NCBI RefSeq assembly: GCF_020921035.1
Contig: NC_063151.1
Span: 31,130,934-31,194,933 of the forward strand
Direction of reading: 5' to 3'
Origin: Rhodamnia argentea
Lineage: Eukaryota > Streptophyta > Magnoliopsida > Myrtales > Myrtaceae
Length of the DNA stretch: 64,000 bases
The notes beneath the pieces are model-generated. The model did no database searches and was not told the DNA's origin. It saw only the letters and a list, made by a program, of their open reading frames with translations. Of the stretch, positions 24,111-36,282 are shown piece by piece (position 1 is the first letter of the stretch; each line of letters opens with the position of its first letter). A program made the position numbers and the translations under genes.

Positions 24111-24134
24111 TCGAAGGGGGCCGTCCTGGCGGGT

Positions 24135-24400
24135 GTTGCAGGGTCAAATGACTTTTATAGTTTGAGATTGCACTTTATTGATAATTTGAGCCTTTAGCTC
24201 ATAAATAGCTACCATTACACTTTTTTTTTTTTTTTGTAATTGAGAGTTGTAATGGGAAGGTATTAATTATCGTGGAATCATCTGCTGAATATCGCTATAT
24301 TTTAAGGGTGAATCATGATAAATATTGTGTTTCAATTTCTCTTTCTCGACTTTACTTTGTATTTCGTTATTTTGCGTGCCTAATTATAACACTAAAGCAC
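24135..24400 (+). repeat. LTR-like fragment, copy 1
   Basis: It shares with 45330-45605 an ordered set of words: gacttttatagtttgag, gctcataaatagctac, gtgattgagagttg..., gtggaatcat..., ggtgaatc..., and tttctctttctcgactt followed by ctaatt-taacac. This order (short TATA-like ataaatag, then a U-rich leader ending in ctaattctagca) resembles the R-U5 part of a Copia-type LTR. No primer-binding site or gag follows, so it is a solo or truncated LTR at most. Confidence 0.45.
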
Positions 24401-24964
24401 CGCGAAACGGAAAAAAGTGACATGGACCAGAAGTTTGGTGTCCCCAACTGTACTTACGTACCCTCTTGTGTGGAGCTTGCTGGTGTCGTCATAGACGGAG
24501 AGGAAGATGTAACTGGTTCATGAGAGTAACGTTAAGGTGGTTTGTATTATGAGTTCTAGAATAGAAAGATTACATCCTTAAGGAATTATGAAGGCGGGGT
24601 TGGTCTTTCGTGTACAAGCTGATCGGGAGCTAACGTTGCTCTCCTAATGAGGTCATGGCGGGTCAAAATCAACCGTGGTGCCTAAAATGTTCTACTTGTC
24701 TCACTCGATAAACCGCATGCTCGAGCTTAACCGAATATAGTACGATACCATATGGGGAAGTTATTTGTCTTATTGTTTCAAGGGACAACATGAGAAGGAA
24801 TGTTGGCCTAGCTTGTTCTCGGCTTGTCGGGCGCCGCATGAGTTAATTCCACGGCCAAATCTGGCGGCACGTGACACAAGGACGAATGTGCAAGTTCCCA
24901 CTGCATTTTTGTCTATACATTTTCACACGCCGAATGGGTTCCGCATCAATCGACCGGTCGTTCA

Positions 24965-25490
24965 GGGTGCGCATGAAAACACTTCTCTATGAGAAATCAA
25001 CTTATGATCAGAAGTTGATTTCTCTACTTCTCCTCAAAAGTAGAAGTTGATTTTTCTACTTCTGCTCCAGATTGACTTCTGATCAGAAAAATTCGTTTGA
25101 TAACGGTTGAAAATTTCTATTTTTGAAACATTATTAACAAAATCTTCGGCGGCGATGGTTGACGATGGCGGTGGTCGGCGGCCGCAGCGGGCGGCGGTCG
25201 ATCGCGGCGGCGGCGGCTGTGGTTGGCGGTCATAGCAACGGTGGTTGGCGAAGGCAGCGGCGGCGGCGGCGGTGGGCGTGGTCGGCAGAGGCTTTTGTGG
25301 TCCAAGAAGTCATTATGGAGCCGAGAAGTTAAAATTTTTTACTTCTCGAAATTGGCCAAAAATTCTATCAGAAGTTAATTTTTTTACCAAACGAATTTCT
25401 ACTTCGATTATATTTTTATCAAATAAATTTCTCTGCCAGATAGACTTCTACCGGAGAAATGAAATTTCTGAAGTGTTATCATGCGCGCCC
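24965..25490. mobile_element. MITE of the GGGTGCGCATG family, complete
   Basis: Starts GGGTGCGCATGAAAACACTTC and ends GAAGTGTTATCATGCGCGCCC. Flanks are tca and tta, a possible 3-bp duplication with one change. Inside is the same left arm as the 22369 copy (agaagttgatttctctactt), a long GGC/GCG core at 25145-25290, and the block accaaacgaatttc near 25387. Confidence 0.82.
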
Positions 25491-28200
25491 TTAATGAGCA
25501 GATTCGTCGTACCGCCGAGTCGTTTCCCCACATGGCAGATCCCTCCAAGAAGCATTGCCTTTGGGGGGTTTCAACTTCGAACCCGTGAAGACAATCGCTC
25601 CCCCTGCCAAAAAAAAAAAAATCTGTCCCGACATGGGGAGGTTAATGTCAACTTTTAATGAGCTGTTCCGGTGGGAAATTTTTATTACGGGTGATGTCAG
25701 AACCTGCACAAAACCTCTCACGTTTTTCACAAATGAGATGTCGTCACGTGGGGATTTTTCTAAACTTTCGAGTTAAACTAGGTCTCCCGTGCACCTGTAA
25801 TTACTGAACTTCGACATTTTCCCCGAATGCACGTCATTCACGTGTTATTTATTCCATTAAATACTCGTGGCTTTTTTTTTTTTTTTCCAGATTAAGGAGA
25901 CTATGTGCGATTAGGTCAAGGACGGTCAGCCGCTTGCTTTCAAAGCGTGCCTCAGGAGCAGTCTGCCTCCCACCCACCCACCAGATAAGCAGACATTTTT
26001 TCTATGCAACCAGGAAGCTCGCCCGACACATGACACATGAACTACCCAACCAAGACCCAAGACTTAAAAACCTTAAAAGAAAAGAAAAAAAAACAAAACA
26101 AAATTTTTTGCACATGAAGAACACAGTTATTCTAGAGAGGGAATCTGAGGTGACTTGAGGACAAGCGAGTACGTTCGCTCATCCAGTTTTTTTTTCAGAC
26201 GTAGATTGGAGAGTCATTGGGGTATTATATGTTCCAAACTTAGGAGTTTGAAATACCATTTTCCCTAATGGTGGGAAGATTGGCTAAGGGACCAATTAGG
26301 GAGGGATTGACTTGGATTAAATTAAGCCCAATTCATCACCATGCTGCTTTCGCTTGATCGTCACCAATCCATGATTGTTTTTGACGGGCAGAGACAAGGA
26401 TTTCTTATTTATCGAAAGGAATAATTTAAACTTTCAAAGTGGGCAAAATGCATGAACACTTGAGGACGGGCTATCAAGCACTGGTTTCTATCAAGGTTTA
26501 CCTGCCTAAACATACATGAGATTCATTTTGCATCTGATAAGAGTGAAAAATGAGACCTTTGCGCGCAATTCGTGGGACTCGTTTGGTGCATTCTAAGTAT
26601 CTCGAGCGCTCCGAGAACACAAAGTCTTCGTCTGCTCAGGTCAATCACCTCATGCGAAAGTGAAAGGAGGAAGAGAAGAAATTTCATGGCGGTCGACTCG
26701 GGCGGACACGAAAAATGTGATTTTTCGGGGGGACATATGAACATACCCGTATGTGGGCATCATCTGCGTTCCTTTGAAGATCTATTAACCAGGCCTGTGA
26801 ACGACGGTCCACCGTTTTGACGCTTGCGTTACTTACGTTTTATAGTCACCTTAACGACAACATCCGATACAGCAGCTCGAATGTGTGTGCAGACCACATG
26901 TTCCCATCGTTCCTAGGAGGATGAAAGCGAGCGTAGTGGGTTACGACCAAACGAAGAAGCCGAGCGGAGAGCCGGCCGGCCGGATCAACCAGTGAAGTGA
27001 TGCCGGACCAAACTGCCGTAGGGCTGAGCTCGCGGACGTGGCGGCAAAAGAGCTGGGTTGGCTCGGCCGCCGTCGAACTCACTGCCGTAGCTTCATCGAA
27101 ACAGCCATTTATGCGAGTGAGCTGAGATCAGGGTGACCGAGTGAAAACGTCAAAAGCTCGCGTCCAATGCGTTCTCAGCGACTGAGCTTTCGCTTCGTTA
27201 ACTCCTAAGCGGAATCAATGGCCGTGCTCACTTCTTCTTTGGTTGCGGGGACGTTGTCTCTCACCACAGCCATTTCTTTTTGGCTCTTCTATATCAACGT
27301 TTACTCTTAATTAAAAATGGAGTCACTCTTAAATCCTTAACTCGAGCATCTTCTAGATTATTCTTGCATTCAAAAATGATTAAGGGCTTGCTTGTTTAGA
27401 ATTAAGTATTGTTGCTTTCTCATCAAAATTTGAAATTTATCTAAATTTCAGAAAATTATGAAAAAACATACGAACTATGCGTCATTTGCATCGTAAGAAC
27501 GGGCTCAAGCAAAAAGAAAAGAGTGAAAATCTACCCACTTATGTCCTAAGTTTTCATAGGACCATGTTAAAAATAGTCTGTCAAGTGTCAAGTTTTAGAT
27601 ATATTTTTGCTCTCCATGCCTATGGATGCGATCGACTCCAGACAAAATTTCATTCAGATTTAAAAAGTGGCATATCTTCAAATATTAATCAATTATATAT
27701 GGGCTTTACTAGCATAAAAATCTTCATGTAACCGTGATAGTAATAATATGTTGTACATCATAAATTCATGCAGGAATGGATCCCACAATAATTTTTTAAT
27801 TATTAATTTTTTTTTGTGGCTCAAAACAATCAATTGATCTCACGATAATCAAGGATAATCTTCGATTAAAAAAAATCAATGATAGTCACACAATCATTTC
27901 TCAACAAATATAATCAAACCTTTAAGAGCATTGTTTAACATTTTCTTGTTCATGTATCTAGAACAACTATTTGTTGTTGTGAGTATATCATCCTGGTTGA
28001 TTAAGAAAAGAGTTTTGAGTAGAAGCATCGCTAATGGGCGAGTTAAAAAAAAATATCAGGTCGCCATAAGTGCAAAACTTGGCCCATTCTTGTTTAGGTG
28101 GGGGGTGGGCGGAGACGACAGGCAGAATCAGAATTACCCAAGAGTAGAGGGGCATTGTTGCAACATCACTTGAGAAGCTTGATTAAGATCTGATGAAATG
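25491..28200. other. Intergenic DNA between MITE and NSP2
   Basis: A 2.7-kb gap. Open frames at 26572-26820 (+) and 27082-26846 (-) are the longest with mixed composition, but neither has recognisable motifs or splice support. A poly-A/T region at 27780-27880 is low complexity. The last kilobase presumably holds upstream control sequence of NSP2. Confidence 0.5.
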
Positions 28201-28205
28201 CGGCA

Positions 28206-28213
28206 TATAAAAA
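28206..28213 (+). promoter_or_regulatory. TATA box of NSP2
   Basis: TATAAAAA lies 228 bp before the start codon, implying an unspliced leader of about 190-200 nt that is rich in C and T. Confidence 0.55.
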
Positions 28214-28433
28214 CCAGACCAACGTAAGGCATCAAACGCCCATCTGAGTCAATGAAAACACTCTTTCATGAGTAAATCCTCTTCCTTGTTACACCTAACT
28301 GATCTCTTTCTCTGCCCTTCACGGTTGTCTCATTCATGCTTCATCATCTCTACCCTATCATCCTCCCCCCACGCACAGTTAAAGCGTAACTTCTGTAGAT
28401 CGCTGGATTTTGATCGTGTTGTATTAGTTAGCC

Positions 28434-29966
28434 ATGGCTCTGGCCAACGACGTCGATGATGTCACCATGATGGAGTTTTCGGGCCACAGCACCACCGCTG
28501 CGGACGCCGATGAGTTCGATGGTGGCTGCTGTGACTGGAGCGACTGGTCTCCGGTGGTTGACTGGGACGCCGTCCCCGGCAGCGGCCTCGACGGCTTCCA
28601 TGACCTCATGGAGTCCATGTTGGAAGACGGAACCGGGCCCCACCCGCACCACCTACCTCCACAGTGGTGCGACTCTCCTCCTTCCGTGCACGACGCGACC
28701 AACGACAGGGAAGGCGACGGAACCGATGGCCACGATTTCAAGGGGCTGAGGCTGGTCCACCTTCTGTTGGCCGCGGCTGAGGCGCTGAGCGGCAAGGGCG
28801 AGAACCGCGAGCTGGCTCGGGTGATATTGGTTCGGCTCAAGGAGTTGGTCTCCCCGGCCTCCGGCGGCGGCGGGACCAACATGGAGCGGCTCGCAGGACA
28901 CTTCACCGACGCGTTGCAGGGCTTGCTGGAGGGTGCGAGGGCGGCCGGCCAAGGTGGCGGCGGTAAGCACTCGATTGGTGGTAGGCCTCACCGCGAGGAA
29001 GTGTGTTACAATCAAACGGAGGTGCTCGTGGCGTTCCACCTTCTGCAGGACATGTCGCCCTACGTCAAGTTCGGGCACTTCACGGCCAATCAGGCCATTT
29101 TGGAGGCTGTGGGTCACGAAAGGCGGGTCCACGTAGTGGACTATGACATAATGGAGGGGGTCCAATGGGCCTCCTTAATGCAGGCTCTCGTCTCTCAAAA
29201 GGGCGGTCGGCCGTCCCCGCACCTCCGGATCACGGCGCTGTCAAGGGCCGGGAGCGGGCGCCGGTGGACCCCAACCGTCCAGGACACAGGCCGCCGCCTG
29301 GCCGCCTACGCAAAGTCCGTCGGGCAGCCCTTCTCGTTCCACCAGTGCAGGCTGGACCCGGACAAGACCTTCCCCCCGGCCGTCCTCAAGCTGGTCCCTG
29401 GCGAGGCGCTGGTCTTCAACTGCATGCTGCACCTGCCTCACTCCGCCTACCACACGCCCGGCTCGGTCGCCTCGTTCCTGTCCGGGGCCAGGGCTCTGAG
29501 CCCGAGGCTGGTGACGCTGGCGGAGGAGGAGGTGGGGCTGGGGGGAGGCGGAGTGGGGTTCATGGGCGGGTTCATGGACTCGCTGCAGCACTACTCGGCG
29601 GTGTATGACTCGCTCGAGGCCGGGTTCCCAATGCCGGACCGGGCTCGGGCGCTGGTGGAGAGGGTGTTCTTGGGCCCGAGAATAGCCGGGACACTGGCGC
29701 GCATGCACAGGGGGAGGCCGGGCGAGGAGGAGGACGGGTCGGGCAAGGTGGGTTCGTGGGGGGAGTGGTTGGGGGCGGAGGGGTACAGGCCGGGTAGAGT
29801 GAGCTTTTCGAACCACTGCCAAGCAAAGCTGTTGGTGGGGCTGTTCAACGACGGGTACAGGGTGGAGGAGGTGGCCGGGAACAGGCTCGTCCTAGGCTGG
29901 AAATCTAGGCGTTTGCTCTCTGCTTCCATTTGGACATCTTCCTCCGATCCCGATTCATTAGATTAG
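28434..29966 (+). CDS. NSP2: GRAS transcription regulator NSP2
   Basis: A single exon of 510 codons, start in good context (gccATGGct). The acidic N-terminus has DWSDWSPVVDWD. The GRAS domain follows: leucine-rich region with LVHLLLAAAEALSG near residue 103, a VHIID-type motif VHVVDYDIMEGVQWASL near 233, a PFYRE-type region (ALVFNCMLHLPHSAYHT), and a C-terminal SAW region (FSNHCQAKLLVGLFNDGYRVEEV...LGWKSRRLLSASIW). NODULATION SIGNALING PATHWAY 2 works in the nucleus with NSP1 in symbiotic signalling and in control of strigolactone biosynthesis. In species without nodules it is tied to arbuscular mycorrhiza. The gene is intronless and GC-rich compared with its flanks. A miR171h-type site lies within it. 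Another GRAS member is unlikely given the N-terminal motif and the site. Confidence 0.92.
   Translation: MALANDVDDVTMMEFSGHSTTAADADEFDGGCCDWSDWSPVVDWDAVPGSGLDGFHDLMESMLEDGTGPHPHHLPPQWCDSPPSVHDATNDREGDGTDGHDFKGLRLVHLLLAAAEALSGKGENRELARVILVRLKELVSPASGGGGTNMERLAGHFTDALQGLLEGARAAGQGGGGKHSIGGRPHREEVCYNQTEVLVAFHLLQDMSPYVKFGHFTANQAILEAVGHERRVHVVDYDIMEGVQWASLMQALVSQKGGRPSPHLRITALSRAGSGRRWTPTVQDTGRRLAAYAKSVGQPFSFHQCRLDPDKTFPPAVLKLVPGEALVFNCMLHLPHSAYHTPGSVASFLSGARALSPRLVTLAEEEVGLGGGGVGFMGGFMDSLQHYSAVYDSLEAGFPMPDRARALVERVFLGPRIAGTLARMHRGRPGEEEDGSGKVGSWGEWLGAEGYRPGRVSFSNHCQAKLLVGLFNDGYRVEEVAGNRLVLGWKSRRLLSASIWTSSSDPDSLD
28819..28839 (+). promoter_or_regulatory. miR171h-type target site inside NSP2
   Basis: The 21 bases read ggGTGATATTGgTTCGGCTCa, in which the capital letters match the complement of Medicago miR171h as I remember it. 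The three differing positions are two at or next to the ends and one central. The site encodes part of RVILVRLKEL in the first leucine-rich region. miR171h cleaves NSP2 transcripts in mycorrhizal plants. The position and sequence fit, but cleavage here is inference. Confidence 0.8.
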
Positions 29967-30444
29967 CAGAGAACAACTAATCATCCTACGGCAAAAGATT
30001 CGTTTGGTGATTGTAATTGTTTGCTCTTCTTCTGACTTGGAGCGAGAAAATAAAAAATTATATCAAGAGCCGCTTTTACAGTGAAGACCATGACCAGCTC
30101 TCTCTCCTCCATTTTGTGATTCGTCATGCGAGACCAGCTTTAATAATAACTTCACACGAGAAACTTCAGACAAAATTTGCTGAGATATGCAGAGCAATTG
30201 CAGATTATCTAAAGAAGCAAAACTCATGGTCTCCTTCCTGGTTTATAGTAAAGATATGGCACGGATCGTGATTCACATCTTCAACGCCATCTCGCATGGG
30301 AAGGCAAAGCAAATGCTTGCAATTTCGATACGCATAGGCAAAAAAATGAGATTGTGAAAATAGAGACGTCTCGAGTATTCGAAACTTGTAAATGGGCAAA
30401 GAAATCAGGCATGGCGAATCAAATTTACGATATTTGACTTTGAT
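29967..30444 (+). other. 3' region of NSP2 and flank
   Basis: Likely holds the NSP2 3' untranslated region (gagaaaataaaaaatta near 30043 may help polyadenylation). No other gene seen. Confidence 0.45.
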
Positions 30445-30808
30445 ATCGCGTTAAAAAAAAGTAACTTCTTTGTTCCCGGGAATAAAAAGAGAAACAGTGT
30501 CATTTTAGAAAACAAGCTCGGTGTAATTTAATGCTCATTTTTACAATTAGGAGTCCACCACTGGTCACCATCCTTGCCACCGATGGCCATTAGTAGCCAG
30601 TAGCCGTCGCTGCAGCTCGCCAATCCCCTTCGTCGACATTGAAATTTTATAATTAAATGAAAAAAATTAGGAATATAAAATTTTAGGGTCTTACTAAATA
30701 CATTTTCGTTCTTTGTCTATTCCGGGAATATAAATTTTATGTAGTTTTCAAATACGTTTTTCCTCTCAGAAATTGCTCTCGGTAATGTAAACGTTACCAT
30801 ACGGACCC
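30445..30808. mobile_element. MITE related to the 20441 element, left end decayed
   Basis: The right end aacgttaccatacggaccc at 30790-30808 matches the right terminus of the 20441-20875 element with one change. Inside are gttcccgggaataaaaagag near 30471 and a GC-rich core at 30550-30640. The left terminus is not clear, so the start is approximate. Confidence 0.6.
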
Positions 30809-30811
30809 TAA

Positions 30812-31681
30812 GGCTGCATTTAATTGTCAGCATATAAACCATGTTAAAATATATTTATCATATCTTGTGTTTTGTAGCTGTCCATGATAGGATAAAGGAG
30901 GTATGGCCCGGATAAAAAAATCCTAGGAGAGGAAATGGGATAGAACTGAATAGGATTTCTCAAGAGAACAGGAGGAGAACAAAGTTTTTCTACGACCAAC
31001 GCCTCTTCTCGGCGCTAGGCCACCTCTCCATCGTGCCGGACGACTTCTTCGCGGTGCCAGGCTAGGATCTCCGATGGCGAAGCCGAGTATCTCCACAACC
31101 CCGTTCTTTAATCAATAGTTTAGTATGATATGAGATCGCATCCCTCGTTCTTTAATCGTTTGAACATTTCCAACATTATTTCCAACATTTGAATGGGGTC
31201 TTGACATGTTATGAGGAATTCAATGTTGATCATCGACTTTCAAGGGAGCTCTCTTGGATGACCAGTATGAGTACCTCTTCAACTTTTGAAAATGGCCTGA
31301 ATATTTCCATTGTTCGACACTTGTTTACTTACTCGATAAGACAACAAGCAAGGCTAGCGAGTCATTTTCAAATGATTCGACTTTAAATCAAGGCATGTAG
31401 TTCTATTGGATTTGCTCGATCAATATCATACCCGAAGTTAGATGGCACGAATCTCTTACTCAATAATAACTCACTCATTAGAACTCATCGACGAATAATT
31501 TCTAAATCATTTTGATGTTCAGCAAAACAGAGTCAATCTCAATTGCGCCTTGCCTCTTCTTATCTGACATTATATCCGCAGTTCGCCAAATAGTAAATAG
31601 GATATGAAAAAATCCTTAGATTTCATATCCCATCCTATTCGATCATATTCTGACTAGAAATTCGAATAACCAAACGCAACC
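30812..31681. mobile_element. Harbinger/Tourist-like element, 870 bp
   Basis: Starts ggctgcatttaattg and ends caaacgcaacc, whose complement ggttgcgtttg matches the left end imperfectly. The 3-bp word taa flanks both sides (30809-30811 and 31682-31684), the classic target duplication of PIF/Harbinger elements. Sub-terminal words gataggataaagg and catatcccatcctattc are also inverted relatives. No transposase frame; a GC-rich segment at 31000-31085 is internal. Confidence 0.65.
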
Positions 31682-31962
31682 TAAGTGTCTCCTAATTATT
31701 ATCATATTGGATTCGTACTTGACAAATATTAAATTCAAATATCAATCTCATGTTTGGTACGTATTGGACTCATATTTGACAAATAAATTATATTAAGTAA
31801 TCGATAAAAAAAATCAATCATCACAAAAAATCATATAACATGCTTTGCAAATTAATAACTATATGGTAAAAAGGAAGAAGTAAATGTCCTTAGACCATTT
31901 ATTGACGTTCCGATGATAATCTTCCTTGCCGTAATGATCGAGTTTATATTTCGCTACTTTTA

Positions 31963-32407
31963 GAGTGCAAATAATAATCATTCTTGTTTCTCTGTATTTT
32001 CTATTTTTCTGTTCATGGCAACATATTCAAAACAGAAATTCATTTATTAAAAAAGTTTCATTTTTTCTATTTCCAAGACAAATTTTAAGCTCATAAATAG
32101 GTTTGGAATAGAAATAAAAAAAAAAATCTACTTTTTTTATTTATGGAATAGAAACAAAAATATGAATTCTTCTCATCCCTTGTTCCTCTCTCTTGCATCC
32201 TGTTGCGCGCCATCGGTTGCCGGCGAAAACCCGGCAGCAGCAACTGTAGAAATTTTATCCTGTTATCAAACGAATTTTTGTTTCGGGAACAAAAAATTTG
32301 TGTCACTGTCAAACACGTTTCTCGGCTTATATACTCGTTCAATGAATAGAAACAGAATTTACGGTTAGATATAACTCCCGGGAATAGAATATTTATCATT
32401 CGTGCTC
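31963..32407. mobile_element. Decayed MITE of the GGGTGCG family
   Basis: The left end gagtgcaaataataatcattc pairs imperfectly with the right end atttatcattcgtgctc. Inside are the block tatcaaacgaatttttgttt near 32263, a GC-rich core at 32200-32245 and ctcccgggaatag near 32374, as in the 20441 and 30445 copies. It lies about 590 bp upstream of the aminotransferase start codon. Confidence 0.55.
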
Positions 32408-32993
32408 ATATAGTGTACCTTAAATTCGATTATAAGATTGTATGTAAAATAATGACATTAAGATCCATTCATTTCGCAGAAAATGAATAATTTTTTCAGA
32501 TATTTTCTCCGAAATGATCGCTTATAAAAATGAACAAGCAAAAAAAAAATAAATTTACCAACGAGTATGTCTACAGATAGACTATTGTCAATAACGAAAA
32601 CCTCTATATTGGCTAATTATTCTAAGTGATATCTGTGATCAATTTTTGAATTTTTTCAAATTATTCGTTTTCCGTGAAACATACGGTATCGGTTGAGTGG
32701 ACTTCACCTTTTATTGATGCAATGGCCTATACCAACTGCATGGATATTTCATCTATTTATTGTGTAATTGGATCCTCGTCTTCGCATGCCCAACATGGGA
32801 AAGCCCATGGGCCCATATGTTGGTAGCCCAATAGCATCACGCATCGTGCCTCACGCACACCGATACGGAGAATCCCGAACGGAGACTTGGATCGAGTCCA
32901 AGTTCATCGCTCGCCCCGACTCCCTCGTCGTTGACTCCGACACTCGCCATCTCCCCTTTTCTCTCGCCTTTGAAACCTAACGTGTCCCCACTC

Positions 32994-35900
32994 ATGCAGA
33001 CTCAGTGCACCTGGTCATGCCATCATGAGATGTTCGGTGCACTGAGATCGAAATCCTCGTCCCTCTTTGCTTCCTCCAGGCGTCTCCAGTGCCGGTTCGC
33101 CGCCAGGAGCAGGAGTCGACGGCCGTGTCCGTTTGCCGCTATGTCCACCGTCGCCACCGAGAGAGGGGCCCCTCCGAATCGGAAGGAGTCGGAAGGCAAG
33201 CCCTTGCAGGTGGTTTTCGGTTTGAGTTGTGATTGATTGCGATTCGTGTGTGTGGGCTGTGCGCCTTAATCGGGATCGAGCTGAAACTGAGTAGTGCGAT
33301 GTGGGTTGTTGTTTAATCCTATCGGTGCGAGGATGCTTTGAATGCGACCGTCCAGAGTTTGGATTTAATCGTCGAAGCGATGTTGTTGATAAGTGTTTGG
33401 AGTTCTATACGTCTGTGTACTCTGTCACAATTAGCTCCGTTCGCTTTTTCCCCGTACCATCGTCTGTGTCGTTCTTATCTAGGGGTGGTTGCTTGCATTG
33501 TCTCAAAGTTTTGGCGCTTTTGGTTGGGGCAATTAGGAATTCTGCCATTACTGTTTGGTAATCGATCATTACTAAGTTGTGATTGGGCCGGAGCAATCGT
33601 CTACTGCAACTACAATGGTGTAATGGTGTGTAGTATAGTCATTGGATTTTTCTCGTTTGGCCTTTAGTTGTATTATGTGTTTCAAATGCTATGCTGCTGA
33701 TTTTTAAATACGAAATATATGTGCGGTTTAGGAGTTGGATGTCCCTTTGTCGGGCTTTTCCCCTTTGGTCGGATCACTTGACGACGGCATTTTGTTTTTC
33801 TGCATTCTTGTCTTTGACAATTTAGGGCCAGATATCAATCCCATGGTGGGGATGAGTCTGAGAATTGTTTGTAAATGCACAAATAATTTGTGAATCTATC
33901 AGAAAAGGCCAAATCGCCGTCTGCATGTCATATGGATCGATGCCACTTAATAGGGAACTCGACTGCTTATATAGAGAGCGGGCTAGGCAGTTGCTGCCTA
34001 ATTAAAGTGTGTCGAACAGCTCCAACGAAATTTGAACAACTTCAAATGACACCATGAGATTTCATCAATTTAGAAGTGATGCCTATCTCTTCCACTGAAG
34101 CTGGAGCCTTCAGATTAATGCTGCTCTGCTTCCCTTCTATGTCAACAGAAGGTCGATAGAGACTAAATCAAGTTGCACAAGGTCCTTCTCACTCCTTGGG
34201 AATTACACTGGTGATAACGAGTGGAAGAGATGGCTAGGCTAAATTTCTGTCCTTTCCTACTCTTTCCCATCCTTCCACAATATTATTAATACATATCTCT
34301 GGGACATTTGTTGTAGTTTTTGATGCAGTGTCCCTGTTGTTGTCTCCTAATCTACTAATGGCTTTGCTTCAACAGCTTACATTTCTGATGCTCAATACAG
34401 TGAAAAGTGCCTAACCGAGTGTGGTTTGACTTTTGATATCCTCACCAATTGCAGTGAAGCATCTGTACACAAAATAATTGTCGAACTTTAAATATGAAAG
34501 GAGGAAATATGTTGATCGTCTTATTTCTAAATAGGAGTGGAGAAGATTTGCCCCTTTTACCGGAAATAAGTCAACTGTCAGAAACAAAGAGCTTCATATC
34601 AGAGCTATTACCTGTTAGACATGCAGTGTTAGGTTTAGGAAAGTTTTGGAAATACCAGAAACTGATGGATTTTAATAGTAAACAACTGTTAACTCTGGAT
34701 ATCACTTGATGTTGCAGCTAGCAAACAACAGATGTTTTACAGGCACGACCTTTGGCTTATGTTGCAGGTTGCCCAATAGTAATGTAGTTTTCCCCAGAAC
34801 TATCACGGTTCTGCTTTGAGTTTTTGGATTCTTTGGGTTAAATTGACCTGCAAGGAGGGTGGGACTCCTCCCCTCCCTCCTATTTTCTTTTCAGGGGCTG
34901 ATATTTGTTTAATTAAATGGGTTGGCATGCCGTTAGTGCTTCATGAAGAATATTTCTTTTGTCAAGTGTAAAAGTAAAAAAGGAAACATTGCTGTCTGGG
35001 CTTTGCTCCATTTTCTCAATGTAATTGTTTGTTAAAACTTGGCTTTATTAAAATTCCTGATTTTGTGTAGTAACATAATATTTTCTACCCTTTTGTTGCT
35101 CTAATGTATCACAGTTTCGTTCCTATCCAGGTTGCAAAGCGCTTGGAGAAGTTTAAAACAACAATATTCACACAGATGAGTATGCTTGCCATCAAACACG
35201 GAGCCATAAACCTTGGACAGGGCTTCCCCAACTTTGATGGACCTGAATTTGTAAAGGAAGCAGCAATTCAAGCAATTCGGGATGGCAAGAACCAATATGC
35301 CCGAGGCTATGGAATACCAGACTTGAACTCTGCTATTGCTGCTCGGTTCAAGAAAGACACTGGCCTTGTGGTGGACCCTGAGACGGAAGTTACTGTTACC
35401 TCTGGGTGCACCGAGGCAATTGCTGCAACTATGTTAGGATTGATAAATCCTGGTGATGAAGTGATCCTCTTTGCTCCTTTTTATGACTCTTATGAAGCCA
35501 CTCTGTCTATGGCTGGTGCTGATATAAAAAGCATCACACTGCGCCCCCCAGATTTTGCCGTCCCGATGAAGGAGCTCAGGTCTGCAATATCAAAGAAAAC
35601 CCGTGCAATTCTTATAAACACTCCCCATAACCCTACTGGAAAGATGTTCACTCGGGAGGAGCTTCATGAGATTGCTTCTCTCTGCATTGAAAACGATGTT
35701 TTGGTTTTCACTGACGAAGTCTATGATAAGCTGGCTTTTGAGATGGATCACATTTCTATGGCCTCTCTTCCGGGGATGTACGATCGAACAGTGACCATGA
35801 ATTCCTTGGGGAAGACGTTCTCATTAACCGGGTGGAAGATTGGATGGGCTATTGCTCCGCCACATTTGACGTGGGGAGTGCGGCAGGCACACTCTTTCCT

Positions 35901-36282
35901 CACCTTTGCTACTTCCACCCACGCACAGTGGGCCGCTGCTGTAGCGCTGAGAGCCCCTGATTCTTACTATGTGGAGTTAAAGAGGGATTACACAGCAAAG
36001 AAGCAAATTTTGGTGGAGGGATTGAAGGAGGCTGGTTTCAAGGTATTCCCCTCAAGCGGCACGTACTTTGTAGTTGTAGATCATACCCCTTTTGGCCTGG
36101 AAAATGATATCGCGTTCTGCGAATTCTTGATCAAAGAAGTTGGAGTGGTGGCGATCCCTACTAGCGTATTTTACTTGAACCCCGAGGAGGGTAAGAACAT
36201 AGTGAGATTTACATTCTGCAAAGATGAGGGAACTTTGAGGTCTGCAGTCGAGAGGATGAAGCAGAAGCTGAAGAAAGGATGA
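32994..36282 (+). CDS. Class I/II PLP aminotransferase, kynurenine aminotransferase-like
   Basis: Two exons, 32994-33209 and 35131-36282, joined in phase 0 to give 455 aa; the intron is 1.9 kb. The product is a fold-type I aminotransferase of the kynurenine/glutamine transaminase K group. Visible motifs: INLGQGFPNFDGPE (substrate loop), NTPHNPTGK (cofactor ring contact), DEVYDKLAF, SLGKTFSLTGWKIGW with the Schiff-base lysine at about residue 300, and RFTFCK with the carboxylate-binding arginine. The first exon is Ser/Arg-rich, hydroxylated and poor in acidic residues, which fits a plastid transit peptide. Starts at 32994 and 33030 are both possible. Arabidopsis At1g77670 is the nearest relative I can name. 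The exact substrate cannot be told from sequence. Confidence 0.93.

Noticed and set aside
29241-29822. 193-aa minus-strand open frame opposite NSP2
   Set aside because: A shadow of the GC-rich coding strand; its Pro/Arg/His-rich translation has no recognisable domain.
35104-35130. ATG at 35104 as start of the aminotransferase
   Set aside because: The codons before 35131 are the tail of an intron (tcctatccag acceptor). Exon 1 at 32994-33209 joins in phase and supplies a transit-type leader.
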